64,000 bases of DNA, taken from the NCBI GenBank assembly GCA_964355675.1, contig CAYHEC010000015.1:1-64000 (forward strand). The letters are read 5' to 3'. Made by a program: the position numbers and the translations under genes. Origin of the DNA: CAMBDS01 sp964355675. GTDB lineage: Bacteria; Electryoneota; AABM5-125-24; Hatepunaeales; Hatepunaeaceae. Position 1 is the first letter of the stretch. Each line of letters opens with the position of its first letter. The notes under the pieces were generated by a model, which was not told the origin of the DNA, did not search any database, and was given only the letters and a program-made list of their open reading frames with translations. Below are positions 26,163-35,538 of the stretch, piece by piece.

Positions 26163-28100
26163 TTAATTGGCACTCGAACTTTTTTTCAACTGAAGACCCT
26201 CAAAAAAATCGAGATTCTCTTTTCTTAACTCGTCACCTATAACCGGAGGTCTCTGGAAACTTCGGGGCGGCTCACCTCCATGCGCCTCGATCATAAAATC
26301 TGCCCAGATTGGCGCCGCACCAGAAGCTCCGGTGACTCCCTTGCCAGTGTTGAGAAACATTTGGCGGTTATCATCGAAACCTACCCATGACGCCACCGAA
26401 AAGAGAGGCGTTGCTCCGACGAACCAACTGTCACGGAAATCGCTCGATGTGCCCGTTTTCCCTATAGCGTCTCCGATAAATCCTCGCCTTCTAACTACAT
26501 GGCCAGTGCCGTATTCCAGGTCGATTGCTCCTTCCATCATTGTAATAAGGCGATAACATGATTCTTGTGAAAATCGTCGTTCTTTCACCGCGAGGAACTC
26601 AGATAATGTCTCGCCGCCGGGTCCCTCGATTCGAATCAGAAATTGGGGCTCAATTACATCACCTTCCCGTGCAATTGTGGCAATGGCAGTCGCCATATCG
26701 ACGATTGTAACCCCTTCGGATCCCAATGCCATGGAAAGATGTGGCTGAAGATTTGTCGCAATGCCCATTCGTCGCGCTGTCTCTACCACAGCACCAGGTC
26801 CAACTTCGGCGATAAGTTGTGCCGCCACAGTGTTAATTGATCGCGCAAGAGCTTCCCGAAGAGGGATAGGACCTCGAAATTCTTTATCGAAATTTTTGGG
26901 AGACCATGATTGACTGCCCGGAATGTCGAACGTCACCGGTTTGTCATCGTAAATCGATTCTGGAGTCAGACCTAACTTCTCCAGAGCCGTCAAATAAATC
27001 ACCGGCTTGAATGACGACCCCGGTTGCCTGAGTGAGTTGATGGCACGATTGAACGGACTTTCGTTATAATTTCGACCTCCCACCATAGCCAGAATTCGAC
27101 CCGAAGCAACTTCGACCAGCACCAAGCCACCTTCAAGCCTGCCTCCATCTGCATTACCGGGTTGTAAATTCAGCTCGAGTAGATCGACGCCCGAAGCAAC
27201 TGCCTCTTCAGCCAGACGTTGCAACCGAATGTCGATGGTAGTGTATATTTTTACCCCACCATAATTTACGATATCGCTTCCGATTGATTTACGAGCCTGT
27301 TCCAATGCGTAATCAATTGGGTAGGACCCATGTTCAGTCGAATATGAGGGTACTGGAGCGAGTATTATCGGACGTTCCGCAAGCTGGACAGCGAGAGTTC
27401 GGTCAATAAATCCAAGATCCATCATCCTCATCAGAATAACTTTCTGGCGAGCCTTTGCATTGTTCAGATGATTATAGGGATCAAGTCTTGACGGTGCATT
27501 CGGCAGTCCGGCCAGCAACGCCGCTTCAGCTACTGTCAGGTCGGAAGCATGTTTGTTGAAAAATAGCCTTGCCGCCTTCTCAATGCCATAAGCGTAGCGA
27601 CCGAAATATATGAGATTGCAATATGTTTCAAGGATCTCGTCTTTGCTGAATCGCTCCTCAATGGATATTGCCGCGAGGGCTTCGACAATTTTTCTTTCCC
27701 AAGACCGTTTGAAACTGAAAAAGAGATTTTTGGCAAGTTGTTGAGTGATCGATGAACCGCCCGGTGCGTGCCCCCCTCTTAAAACGTTCAGATAAAGGGC
27801 TCTACCGAAGGCGAGATGATCGATACCACGATGACTGTAGAATCGTTTGTCCTCCGCCGCAATGATTGCATGGAGGAAATTCGGTGAGATCTGTTCGATT
27901 GCGGTGTATTCACGCTCCCCGAGTGAGCCTAACATCTGGGAGTCCCGCGCATATATTTCTGTAGCAGGAGTGGCGGCTAACAGCCTTAAATCGTCAGGAA
28001 GACGTGGGATTTTTGTCGAATACTTAAAGAACAACCCGACACCGGCGCCAAGCAACGCCACCAAAACCAAATTGGTGAAAATTATCAAGCGTCTGATCAT
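26163..28100 (-). CDS. Class A penicillin-binding protein (PBP1A type)
   Basis: 645 residues. One N-terminal membrane anchor (LVLVALLGAGVGLFF). The glycosyltransferase domain (about 60-230) contains AAEDKRFYSHRGID, GGSSITQQLAKNLF and ERKIVEALAAISIE. The transpeptidase domain contains GSSFKP (nucleophile Ser), SIN in ARSINTVA, and KTGTSSDFRDSW. It polymerises and cross-links peptidoglycan. It is short for PBP1A, lacking the large C-terminal or OB insertions. Its ATG overlaps the stop of the preceding unknown gene (ATGA, 28100-28097), so expression of the two is coupled. Confidence 0.92.
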   Translation of the reverse strand: MIRRLIIFTNLVLVALLGAGVGLFFKYSTKIPRLPDDLRLLAATPATEIYARDSQMLGSLGEREYTAIEQISPNFLHAIIAAEDKRFYSHRGIDHLAFGRALYLNVLRGGHAPGGSSITQQLAKNLFFSFKRSWERKIVEALAAISIEERFSKDEILETYCNLIYFGRYAYGIEKAARLFFNKHASDLTVAEAALLAGLPNAPSRLDPYNHLNNAKARQKVILMRMMDLGFIDRTLAVQLAERPIILAPVPSYSTEHGSYPIDYALEQARKSIGSDIVNYGGVKIYTTIDIRLQRLAEEAVASGVDLLELNLQPGNADGGRLEGGLVLVEVASGRILAMVGGRNYNESPFNRAINSLRQPGSSFKPVIYLTALEKLGLTPESIYDDKPVTFDIPGSQSWSPKNFDKEFRGPIPLREALARSINTVAAQLIAEVGPGAVVETARRMGIATNLQPHLSMALGSEGVTIVDMATAIATIAREGDVIEPQFLIRIEGPGGETLSEFLAVKERRFSQESCYRLITMMEGAIDLEYGTGHVVRRRGFIGDAIGKTGTSSDFRDSWFVGATPLFSVASWVGFDDNRQMFLNTGKGVTGASGAAPIWADFMIEAHGGEPPRSFQRPPVIGDELRKENLDFFEGLQLKKSSSAN

Positions 28101-28981
28101 AGCGGTTTCTTTCCGCGGGGTGCAGAAGGCTGTTGAGGCAAGTCCTGATCACGGAAGAGTGTATCACTGTCTGCCCAGGCAAGAAGGAATGACAGTCGGT
28201 CAAATGCCGCAATGGAAACCGGATAAATCGTGATCGACGGCCCATCCGGGGAGTTCGATTCAAATCCGACCTGCGCAAACGGTTCACCGCCTGCAGGGGC
28301 CAATCCGACCCAGGTTAAAGGCTTGGGAAGTCCGAGAAGCATCTCCGGGTCGGGAAATATGGCGTTTCGATCTATATCGGGAAGTTGAAATAGAATCGCG
28401 AAAAAACGTTCCGCCGGATGAAGCCTGCCGATAAATCGAGAGTCATCACTAAGACCACCAATGACCCGTCGCCCTCCCGTGCCAACAACTCTTATCAACT
28501 CATCTACCAAGGGCACTGAACGCAATATCTGATTCTTCCCGTCAACAAAGTGAGCAGATGCGACATCGTTTTCGAGGCTGACTGAGGTGCGAGTCCACTC
28601 TGAGTTGTAATAATAATCGAGTAGCTCCGTCGAAGAGATCAGTCCATCGCGGGAGCTTTTCGGGAGTGCCATGTAAAGACTGACAAATTTGGATGGTGAA
28701 ATCTGTGCAGAGCCGTTATTGGGCAGGATGTTCACCAATTCGATGAATGTTCCCACCCGGTCGGTATTGTCTTTGAGTTTGCTCCCCGCGGCAAGCCCCT
28801 CGGCGAGCTGACGCGCCGCCAACCTTGCTTTCCGTTCTTTCTCCCATGTAATTCCATAGGGTTCACGTTCGCTGTTGTGATTAGATAGATAGCGCCCGGC
28901 ATAAATCTCGCCTAAGTGAGTGGCTTCTTCTGCGACGAAGAGAGCCATCACAAACAAGAAAAAGAGCAAAGCGCCACGCAT
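28097..28981 (-). CDS. Unknown exported protein coupled to the PBP
   Basis: 294 residues. A hydrophobic N-terminus (GALLFFLFVMALFVA) serves as a signal or anchor. The rest is soluble, without Cys, and not recognised. Visible stretches are THLGEIYAGRYLSNHN, EKERKARLAARQLAEGLAAG, and a C-terminal part rich in Pro and aromatic residues (GLPKPLTWVGLAPAGGEP). The 4-base overlap with the PBP start suggests a partner or regulator of that enzyme, but this rests on arrangement only. Confidence 0.7.
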   Translation of the reverse strand: MRGALLFFLFVMALFVAEEATHLGEIYAGRYLSNHNSEREPYGITWEKERKARLAARQLAEGLAAGSKLKDNTDRVGTFIELVNILPNNGSAQISPSKFVSLYMALPKSSRDGLISSTELLDYYYNSEWTRTSVSLENDVASAHFVDGKNQILRSVPLVDELIRVVGTGGRRVIGGLSDDSRFIGRLHPAERFFAILFQLPDIDRNAIFPDPEMLLGLPKPLTWVGLAPAGGEPFAQVGFESNSPDGPSITIYPVSIAAFDRLSFLLAWADSDTLFRDQDLPQQPSAPRGKKPL

Positions 28982-29073
28982 AGATTTATGCCGACGGCCA
29001 TCGTAAGATTTTCGGATACGTGGAGACGTGGATTAACTCAATTTTATAACGGAAACGCCGCCATCCTTGCGGC

Positions 29074-29169
29074 AATCTGCGACAGGGTGTCCCCACCCTG
29101 AATGTAATCTGCGACAGGGTGTCCGCACCCTGAATGTAATCTGCGACAGGGTGTCCCCACCCTGTCGCA
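29074..29169. repeat. Three tandem 32-bp palindrome-containing units
   Basis: Units begin at 29074, 29106 and 29138. Each contains CTGCGACAGGGTG-TCC(C/G)-CACCCTG; the last continues into TCGCA to give a 12-bp stem (TGCGACAGGGTG/CACCCTGTCGCA, 29142-29169). A further diverged pair, GCAGGATGGGGACATCCTGC, follows near 29187-29206. It lies between aconitase and the unknown/PBP genes. The units are the same module as 7453-7529. Confidence 0.7.
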
Positions 29170-29234
29170 TGACATCGGAATCCACAGCAGGATGGGGACA
29201 TCCTGCGGCACGTGACTGCACCTGAGACCAACTC

Positions 29235-31949
29235 TCAACTCGTCTTCATAAACCTTCGCAATACCGTATGGAGTATCCCACCATTCCGGTAATAGTTCAC
29301 TTCGACGCCTGAGTCAAGACGGCAGATCGTCTGGATCGACCGCTTGCCTCCATCGGCGGAGGTTACCTCGACCGTGATCTCCTGATGAGGTTTCACGTTG
29401 TCGTCAACCTGTACAGCATAGATCTCGGAACCGCTCAGTCCAAGCACCTCAGCATTTTCGCCGGGCTTGAACTGGAGTGGCAAGACTCCCATACCGACAA
29501 GATTCGACCGGTGAATCCGTTCGAACGATTGGGCAATTACCGCCCGAACACCAAGCAAATTGACGCCTTTGGCGGCCCAGTCACGGCTCGATCCCATTCC
29601 ATAATCGACTCCGGCGAGCACAATCAACTGCACTTCCTCTTCAGCATAACGGAGCGAGGCGTCGAAGATCGTCATCAATTCGTTCGATGGCTGGTGAGTC
29701 GTCCACGAGCCTTCCCTACCCTGTCCCAAATGATTTCTGAACATCGCGTTGGCAAATGTGCCTCGCGTCATGACCAGATCGTTGCCGCGCCGTGAACCGT
29801 AGCTGTTGAACTCCTTCGCTTCGACGCCCTTCGACATTAGCCATTTACCAGCGGGGCTTGCCGCCGCAATGTTGCCAGCAGGGCTGATGTGGTCAGTGGT
29901 GATGCTGTCGCCGGTCTTGACGAGGACACGAGCGCCTTCGATTGGCATGATTGTGCCGACTTCGAGCTTAAGATTCTTGAAGAACGGTGGCTCCTGCAGA
30001 TAAGTGCTTACGTCATCCCAATGGTAAACCGCGTCGCGTTTCGTGGGGATGGCGTTCCAGTTGGGATTGGATTCTTCGATGCCATCGTAACGATGATGAA
30101 AAGCCTTCGGGTCGTTTGCGAGGGGCAGAAGAGCTTCGATCTCTTCATTCGAGGGCCAGATGTCTTTAAGATAGATATTTTTGCCGTTCACAACGCCAAT
30201 CGGTTCGGTGGTTAGGTCTTTATCTACCGTCCCAGCAATAGCATAAGCGACTACTAACGGTGGAGAAGCAAGATAAGACGCTTTGGTTACCGGATTAATT
30301 CTCCCGGTAAAATTCCGGTTTCCTGAGAGAACCGCCGACACAACCAATTTTCCGTCAGAAACAGCCTTGGCAACTTCCTCGGGGACTGCCCCGGAATTGC
30401 CAATACATGTAGTGCAACCATATCCCACTACATTAAAACCAAGTTTGTCAAGGTAGGGCATCAACCCGGTCGCATTGAGGTAATCCGTAGCTACGCGCGA
30501 ACCGGGCGCAAGGCTTGTTTTCACATAAGGGTTAACCGTTAAACCAGCTTCGACGGCCTTCCTGGCGACCAATCCCGCGGCGATCAGCACTGCTGGATTG
30601 GAAGTATTGGTGCAGGAGGTAATCGCCGCAATAGCAACGTCGCCATGGCGAAGCTTACCGTTAAAACTGCCGTATTGGAGGTCTGACTCGGCACCAAGTT
30701 GATCCACAGCAAGACCAAATCCTTGGCTTTCGAACGGTGCAGTCAAACTGGCGCGAAAAGAACTCTTGAGTGCTGTGACTGTGGTCTTATCCTGAGGTCT
30801 CTTCGGCCCGGCGAGACTTCCTTCGACGGTCGATAGATCGAGTTGGAGTGTATCCTTGAACAGTGGATCAGGAGTCGCATCGGTGCGGAAAACACCCTGC
30901 TCTTTGGCGTAACGCTCGACCAGGATCACCAGTTCCTCGGGTCGGCCAGAATAGCGCATGTACTCAAGAGTACGATGATCGATCGGGAAATAGCCGATGG
31001 TCGCGCCGTACTCAGGAGCCATATTGGAAAGGGTTGCTCTATCTGGCACCGACATCGCCGACAAACCCGGACCGAAAAATTCGACGAACTTATCGACGAC
31101 GCCTTTTTTGCGAAGCATCTGCGTTATCGTCAAGACCAGATCAGTTGCCGTGACGCCCTCACAAAGCGCTCCGGTCAGCTTGACCCCAATGACGTCTGGA
31201 GTAATGAAATAAAGTGGTTGACCGAGCATTACTGCCTCGGCTTCGATACCACCAACCCCCCAGCCAACAACGCCAAGTCCATTCACCATAGGAGTATGGG
31301 AATCGGTTCCGACAACTGTATCGAAAAACGCAACTGCCTGGTCCCCATTACCTTCGCGCCGAATTACCTGAGCAAGGTACTCAAGATTGACTTGGTGGCA
31401 TATACCAGACGAAGGAGGTATCACTCTGAAGTTCTTGAACGCAGTCTGACCCCAGCGCAGAAACTCATAACGCTCACGATTTCTTGCAAACTCAATCGCG
31501 GAGTTCTTTTCTTCGGAGTCACTCGTGCCGTAATGATCAACTTGAACCGAATGGTCGATGACGAGATCGACTGGCACAAGCGGGTTAATTCGTTGTGGAT
31601 CACCACCGTGGCGTGCCATCGCTGACCGCATCGCCGCCAAATCGACAACACAGGGGACGCCAGTAAAATCCTGTAACAGAACTCGTGCTGGCATGAAAGG
31701 AAGTTCAACTTGTGAGGGAGACGCGGGATTGTATTTTGCAAGACGTTCGACGTCATCGCGACCGATCTCAACGCCATTTTCCGAACGTAGAACGTTCTCG
31801 ATCAGAATCTTTATTGAAAATGGAAGACGTGAAACATCGGCAATGCCCGCTTCGGCAAGCTTGGCAAGACGGTAATAAGTGATCCGATTCGATCCGAACT
31901 CGAGCTGGCTTCTTGAGCCGAACGAGTCGGCGTGATTATAGGAGGGCAT
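29235..31949 (-). CDS. acnA: Aconitate hydratase A
   Basis: 904 residues, the AcnA length, with the swivelling domain at the C-terminus (VDYGMGSSRDWAAKG near 760). The iron-sulfur ligands are in ITSCTNTSNP near residue 440 and GCTTCIGNSG near 507. Other marks are DFTGVPCVVDLAAMR near the N-terminus and VVGTDSHTPMVNGLG. It isomerises citrate to isocitrate in the TCA cycle and may bind RNA when the cluster is lost, as known for AcnA. ATG 31949 is preceded by AAGGAT. It is monocistronic. The gene gives a strong unbroken frame with no repeats inside. Confidence 0.95.
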   Translation of the reverse strand: MPSYNHADSFGSRSQLEFGSNRITYYRLAKLAEAGIADVSRLPFSIKILIENVLRSENGVEIGRDDVERLAKYNPASPSQVELPFMPARVLLQDFTGVPCVVDLAAMRSAMARHGGDPQRINPLVPVDLVIDHSVQVDHYGTSDSEEKNSAIEFARNRERYEFLRWGQTAFKNFRVIPPSSGICHQVNLEYLAQVIRREGNGDQAVAFFDTVVGTDSHTPMVNGLGVVGWGVGGIEAEAVMLGQPLYFITPDVIGVKLTGALCEGVTATDLVLTITQMLRKKGVVDKFVEFFGPGLSAMSVPDRATLSNMAPEYGATIGYFPIDHRTLEYMRYSGRPEELVILVERYAKEQGVFRTDATPDPLFKDTLQLDLSTVEGSLAGPKRPQDKTTVTALKSSFRASLTAPFESQGFGLAVDQLGAESDLQYGSFNGKLRHGDVAIAAITSCTNTSNPAVLIAAGLVARKAVEAGLTVNPYVKTSLAPGSRVATDYLNATGLMPYLDKLGFNVVGYGCTTCIGNSGAVPEEVAKAVSDGKLVVSAVLSGNRNFTGRINPVTKASYLASPPLVVAYAIAGTVDKDLTTEPIGVVNGKNIYLKDIWPSNEEIEALLPLANDPKAFHHRYDGIEESNPNWNAIPTKRDAVYHWDDVSTYLQEPPFFKNLKLEVGTIMPIEGARVLVKTGDSITTDHISPAGNIAAASPAGKWLMSKGVEAKEFNSYGSRRGNDLVMTRGTFANAMFRNHLGQGREGSWTTHQPSNELMTIFDASLRYAEEEVQLIVLAGVDYGMGSSRDWAAKGVNLLGVRAVIAQSFERIHRSNLVGMGVLPLQFKPGENAEVLGLSGSEIYAVQVDDNVKPHQEITVEVTSADGGKRSIQTICRLDSGVEVNYYRNGGILHTVLRRFMKTS

Positions 31950-32614
31950 CTGAAATCCTTGTAATAGTATTATTCGTTTGATAATTGGGCAAGCCTTTTA
32001 AGATAATAATGTATCACCATCAGGGCAAAGGATAATCTCAAGGTATCCCAGTTCCTCTAAAGAATGAATACAAATCGGAGATCAACGGAAGTTGCCAATG
32101 GCTTGACAACTACTCGCACATTTTGCCATCTTGAACGTGGCGAACCATGATAATAGTAGGAATTTGAACATTATTTTATTATATTTAAAGGGAATTTTGC
32201 TCAGAAAATGTCTTATTCCCTCAATCCTCTCTTTGGTATGGTAATTGCGCTTTGCGAACGAATAATGCTTTTTACAGGGATTCCGCAGGGATTCCGCGAA
32301 TAGAAAGCTACCAGATGCGAATATAGTTCGCAGTTACCTAAGGTTTTCAATAGTGTCATATTAAGCAAGCACTGACTTTGGTAGGGGCGAATTTATTCGC
32401 CCTTCGGTGCGGCGACTGAAGTCGCCGGAACCCGAACCATACGACAATTAACAATTGACATAACTTTATTTTTCATTTCCAGCGACTTCAGTATTATAGC
32501 TCTACCTGACATCAAATCTCAGCCATTATAACCTTTTCCGATAACCTTGTCCGACTGCTCTCCTGATTTATCTGCAACAGCCGAACATTCTCGATTTTCA
32601 ACAGGAATTTCACG
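31950..32614. other. Long intergenic region with repeat hairpins
   Basis: No gene is seen. It contains a tandem CAGGGATTCCG (near 32276-32298), GCGAATATAGTTCGC, the hairpins GGGCGAATTTATTCGCCC (32387-32404) and CGGCGACTGAAGTCGCCG (32411-32428) of the window-wide family, and ACAATTA/ACAATTG heptamers (32444-32457). Promoters for the divergent aconitase and transglutaminase genes should lie here, but I cannot place them with confidence. Confidence 0.45.
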
Positions 32615-33583
32615 ATGAACCCCATCATAAACACCAGCTCGTGTGGTGTATTTTTGCCATCTCGGGCAGAACACAATCTCCTTCGAAAGCCTGTTTTTCT
32701 TGCAGGTTACGCTATGCTTTTTTATCTCATATCTATATTCCTTCCGGCATGTGCTTTGGGTTTCGGCCCAAGCACCGACCCATCCGAAGCGACACTGGCG
32801 GCAAACTCATCATATCAACTTGTTCCGTTAAATTGGTCAAATACACCTTCCGCGAAGCCTCCAAAATTTTATTACCCTAACCCGATGCGCCCATATATGC
32901 GGCGACTGAAAGAAAGTTATAAAATCAGCGAAATGACCGCCAATGTCAGGTCAGACCTCGAACGAGTTAAAATTATTAGTGGCTGGGTCAATCGACAGTG
33001 GACGCATCATGGTGATTGCCCGATACAAAATAACGACCCAATCGCTATTCTTGAAGCCGCCAGATCGGGCGAAACATTTAGCTGTTATGAGTATTCACTC
33101 GTTACATCTGGCTGTCTGAACAGTATCGGAATTAAAACTCGCACAGTGGTATTGCTCCCACGTGACGTGGAACGGCGGGCGAATGGTAACTATCACGTCG
33201 TTGCTGAAGCTTATCTAAATGACAAAAAAAAATGGGTAATGGTTGACGCTCAATGGGATGCTGTCCCGACCCTGAATAACTACCCTCTTAGTGTAGTTGA
33301 GCTTCAAAACGCCTTGACAAAAGGTTTGCGCGGAATTGACTTTGGAAATCTGAAAGGGGAGATGACAGATCTTTACCCGCAAGACCTTGCCATATATCTT
33401 CACTATCTTTATACACCGCTTGACAATCGGGTAATCGGCGCCAAATCGCCTGATAATGTTGGCGGAGGCGTCATGTTAATTCCGTTAGGTGACAAACCTC
33501 CCCGCAGATTCGCCATGGCGCCTGTCGGTAGATTTGTGGTTACCAACGCTGTAACTGATTTTTACGGAACGGCTCAACCCTGA
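32615..33583 (+). CDS. Exported transglutaminase-like protein
   Basis: 322 residues. ATG 32615 has AGGA eight bases upstream. The hydrophobic segment (LFYLISIFLPACALG) near residues 30-50 is a late signal or anchor. The catalytic triad of a transglutaminase/cysteine-protease fold is visible: Cys in GETFSCYEYS (residue 157), His in NGNYHVVAEAYL, Asp in WVMVDAQWD. The spacing fits the bacterial transglutaminase-like (PF01841-type) family, whose members are usually proteases or amidases rather than cross-linking enzymes. Function unknown. A clean intrinsic terminator follows. Confidence 0.75.
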   Translation: MNPIINTSSCGVFLPSRAEHNLLRKPVFLAGYAMLFYLISIFLPACALGFGPSTDPSEATLAANSSYQLVPLNWSNTPSAKPPKFYYPNPMRPYMRRLKESYKISEMTANVRSDLERVKIISGWVNRQWTHHGDCPIQNNDPIAILEAARSGETFSCYEYSLVTSGCLNSIGIKTRTVVLLPRDVERRANGNYHVVAEAYLNDKKKWVMVDAQWDAVPTLNNYPLSVVELQNALTKGLRGIDFGNLKGEMTDLYPQDLAIYLHYLYTPLDNRVIGAKSPDNVGGGVMLIPLGDKPPRRFAMAPVGRFVVTNAVTDFYGTAQP

Positions 33584-33623
33584 GTTTTCACACTCAAGCC
33601 GTTGACATCGATAGACCCTAACG

Positions 33624-33655
33624 AAAAGACCCTCTGATATGAGGGTCTTTTTTTT
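33624..33655 (+). terminator. Intrinsic terminator
   Basis: AAAAGACCCTC-TGATAT-GAGGGTCTTTT followed by TTTT; 11-bp stem with an immediate U-run, 40 bases after the transglutaminase-like gene. Confidence 0.9.
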
Positions 33656-33733
33656 ATTGCATTTGGAGAGAATGCACTTGATTTCGCAAGATAAGAGAGA
33701 TAAATTGAAGCGGGGATTAATTTCAATAACAAT

Positions 33734-33845
33734 TGGAGCCCAACAATGCCTGAATCCCTCCGCGACAAGTCAGTACGACGGACATTCCTGTCTGTCACTT
33801 TTGCGGAGCACGTCCGGCTCAGCCTTGTGGCGAGTGTGGTGAACA
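33734..33845 (+). pseudogene. Remnant copy of the nuclease gene start
   Basis: 33734-33766 is identical over 33 bases to 34408-34440, the end of the YgiT-like gene plus the first codons of the nuclease gene (MPESLRD). After a diverged, 12-base shorter middle, 33805-33840 again matches 34491-34526 (GCACGT(C/T)CGGCTCAGCCT). The remnant frame reads MPESLRD...EHVRLSLVASVV and stops. It is therefore the leftover of a duplicated or rearranged nuclease 5' end. Confidence 0.75.
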
Positions 33846-33852
33846 AGCCGCT

Positions 33853-33872
33853 ATGAGTATATATGAGTATAT
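33853..33872 (+). repeat. 10-bp tandem duplication at a start codon
   Basis: ATGAGTATAT occurs twice in a row, giving two ATG codons in different frames. The second (33863) starts the DUF4258-like gene. Confidence 0.7.
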
Positions 33873-34180
33873 TAGAACGAATTAAGGAATTAGTGCTGGA
33901 CGGGAATGTTGATTTCACTAACAAAGCTCTGATAGAAATGGAACGCGATGGGCTGCTGCCTCGATCCATCTTTCAGGCAATCATAAATGCGCCAGTTATC
34001 AACAAGATCCTCCGCTCAAATGATCCTATTACGGGAAAGAAAGAGTACCTTTACGTCATAGTTGGCTCAAGTTTTGACGGAATGGTAATATACACCAAGG
34101 GAAAAATAAAGAAAGAAAACGATGAAGAGACCTTCTATATCCTCATATCATCAAAACGGTGGCTCGGCCAAACCCTCTGA
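33863..34180 (+). CDS. DUF4258-like protein, possible toxin
   Basis: 105 residues. The pattern ALIEMERDGLLPRSIFQAIINAP, then a loop and beta strands (KEYLYVIVGSSFDGMVIYT), resembles DUF4258 proteins. These have a RelE-like size and often precede a YgiT-type zinc-finger gene, as here. The usual His before the first helix is not present (NKALIEM). A toxin role is known only by association for this family. The gene begins at the second of two duplicated ATGs and has a weak ribosome-binding site. Confidence 0.6.
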   Translation: MSILERIKELVLDGNVDFTNKALIEMERDGLLPRSIFQAIINAPVINKILRSNDPITGKKEYLYVIVGSSFDGMVIYTKGKIKKENDEETFYILISSKRWLGQTL

Positions 34181-34190
34181 GAAGCCCCGC

Positions 34191-34427
34191 ATGACTATCA
34201 GGACTTGCCCGGAATGTGGTCGTAAGTCGATGGAGATAATACGCGGAGACTATCTAACGCCAAAAGGATACCTGATACTTGATTTGGAGAGGTACCAGTG
34301 TCTGTCATGTAAGGCAGAGATGTTCGATACCGAAGCAATGACCCGAATTATAAAAGAAGGTACACTCGCCGCGAAGCCCTCCCGCCGAACGCCGACGATA
34401 AAAAATCTGGAGCCCAACAATGCCTGA
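34191..34427 (+). CDS. YgiT-type zinc-finger protein, possible antitoxin
   Basis: 78 residues from ATG 34191, ten bases after the DUF4258 stop. A longer start at 34122 would overlap that gene and precede the motif by an unusual tail. Two Cys pairs, CPECG near residue 5 and CLSC near residue 36, form the zinc knuckle, followed by AEMFD and a helical end, as in YgiT/MqsA N-terminal domains. The stop overlaps the nuclease ATG by eight bases, so all three genes are probably co-translated. Confidence 0.7.
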   Translation: MTIRTCPECGRKSMEIIRGDYLTPKGYLILDLERYQCLSCKAEMFDTEAMTRIIKEGTLAAKPSRRTPTIKNLEPNNA

Positions 34428-35538
34428 ATCCCTCCGCGACGTACTCGAAGACATCCAGCAAAAGCTGAAAGCCAACGCCTACCAGAACGAGGAGCACGTT
34501 CGGCTCAGCCTCGTAGCGCGGGTAGTGCAGGCGTTGGGGTGGGATATTTGGAATCCGGCTGTTGTTAATGCAGAATTTGCTATCAGGACGCTTCAGGATG
34601 CTAATAGAAGGTCCGATCTTGCCCTCTTAGACGGCGACAATAAGCGATTGGTTTTTATTGAGGTGAAGAAGGTTGGAGCTCTGTCACGAAACGAACCTCA
34701 GTGGATCAACCAGATAAGAAGCCACAATGAAGACTTTCGCGCACCATTTGCAGTTCTAACTGATGGGCGATTTTGGTGGCTGTACTTCATATACTCTGCT
34801 TACTCGTTTGAAGATAGTAGGTTCAAGATCATTGATCTCATTGAAGGAGATTTGGAAGATATTGAGCTATCCTTCACTACTTTTCTTTCAAGAGACGAGA
34901 TTGTCACTGAACGGGCGCACATCTCAGCAAAAAATGAATTACACAAATCCAGAACACTTAAAAAGCTCGAAGAACTTGTTCCAGAGGCAAAAAGGATTGC
35001 CGACGAGGATGGATCAATCGCTCCTGTGGCTGTCCTTCTCGAACTAATGGCTAGTAAGAATGAGCAGGCGACTCAAGAACAGGCAGAGGAAGCATATAAG
35101 AATTGGAGAACTCGTGGAACAAAACAGGCCCAACATCCCATTAAACAAGCAGAACAATCAAGCCCTATCAATACTCCAGCGAAAGCGCAAACTCTTGATA
35201 GCGGCAAGTTCATTGATTTGCCTGAATTGCCAATGTTCTTCCCATCACGCGGTGTCGTGTTCGCAGCATTTATCTTGATGAACAGACCTCAGGGAGTTAT
35301 AGTCGATGAGTTGAAAGAGTTGCTTCAGGCTAATGGTTATAATAACTGGAAAAGCTACCAAACTCCAATTTCGCATTTCATCAAAGATGGTTCGTCACGT
35401 CCTCCAAAATTACCTTCATATATATACCGTTTGAAGGATGGAAAGCGATCGGGTAAGGATGTGTATAAACTTTGGCATGAAATTCACAGCAAATGGCTTT
35501 GTGATGTTCCGCCAAATGCTTGGATAATATCAGAATGA
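34420..35538 (+). CDS. Lone HsdR-N-like restriction endonuclease protein
   Basis: 372 residues. The N-terminal half matches the type I restriction HsdR_N/'predicted type I endonuclease' fold: NEEHVRLSLVARVVQALGW, then the PD-(D/E)xK core with Asp in RSDLALLDGD and E-x-K in VFIEVKKVG, then WINQIRSHNED and LTDGRFWWLY. The C-terminal half (about 200-372) is a separate domain without recognised function. No helicase, HsdM or HsdS is nearby, so it is a solitary nuclease-like protein, perhaps with a defence or regulatory role. It starts in an eight-base overlap with the zinc-finger gene and ends in an ATGA overlap with the DUF433 gene. Confidence 0.75.
   Translation: MPESLRDVLEDIQQKLKANAYQNEEHVRLSLVARVVQALGWDIWNPAVVNAEFAIRTLQDANRRSDLALLDGDNKRLVFIEVKKVGALSRNEPQWINQIRSHNEDFRAPFAVLTDGRFWWLYFIYSAYSFEDSRFKIIDLIEGDLEDIELSFTTFLSRDEIVTERAHISAKNELHKSRTLKKLEELVPEAKRIADEDGSIAPVAVLLELMASKNEQATQEQAEEAYKNWRTRGTKQAQHPIKQAEQSSPINTPAKAQTLDSGKFIDLPELPMFFPSRGVVFAAFILMNRPQGVIVDELKELLQANGYNNWKSYQTPISHFIKDGSSRPPKLPSYIYRLKDGKRSGKDVYKLWHEIHSKWLCDVPPNAWIISE

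Noticed and set aside
29074..29169. Three regularly spaced repeats as a CRISPR array
   Set aside because: The period is 32 with only a 5-base identical link (AATGT), not variable spacers; the repeat is a palindromic module found elsewhere, and no cas genes are present.
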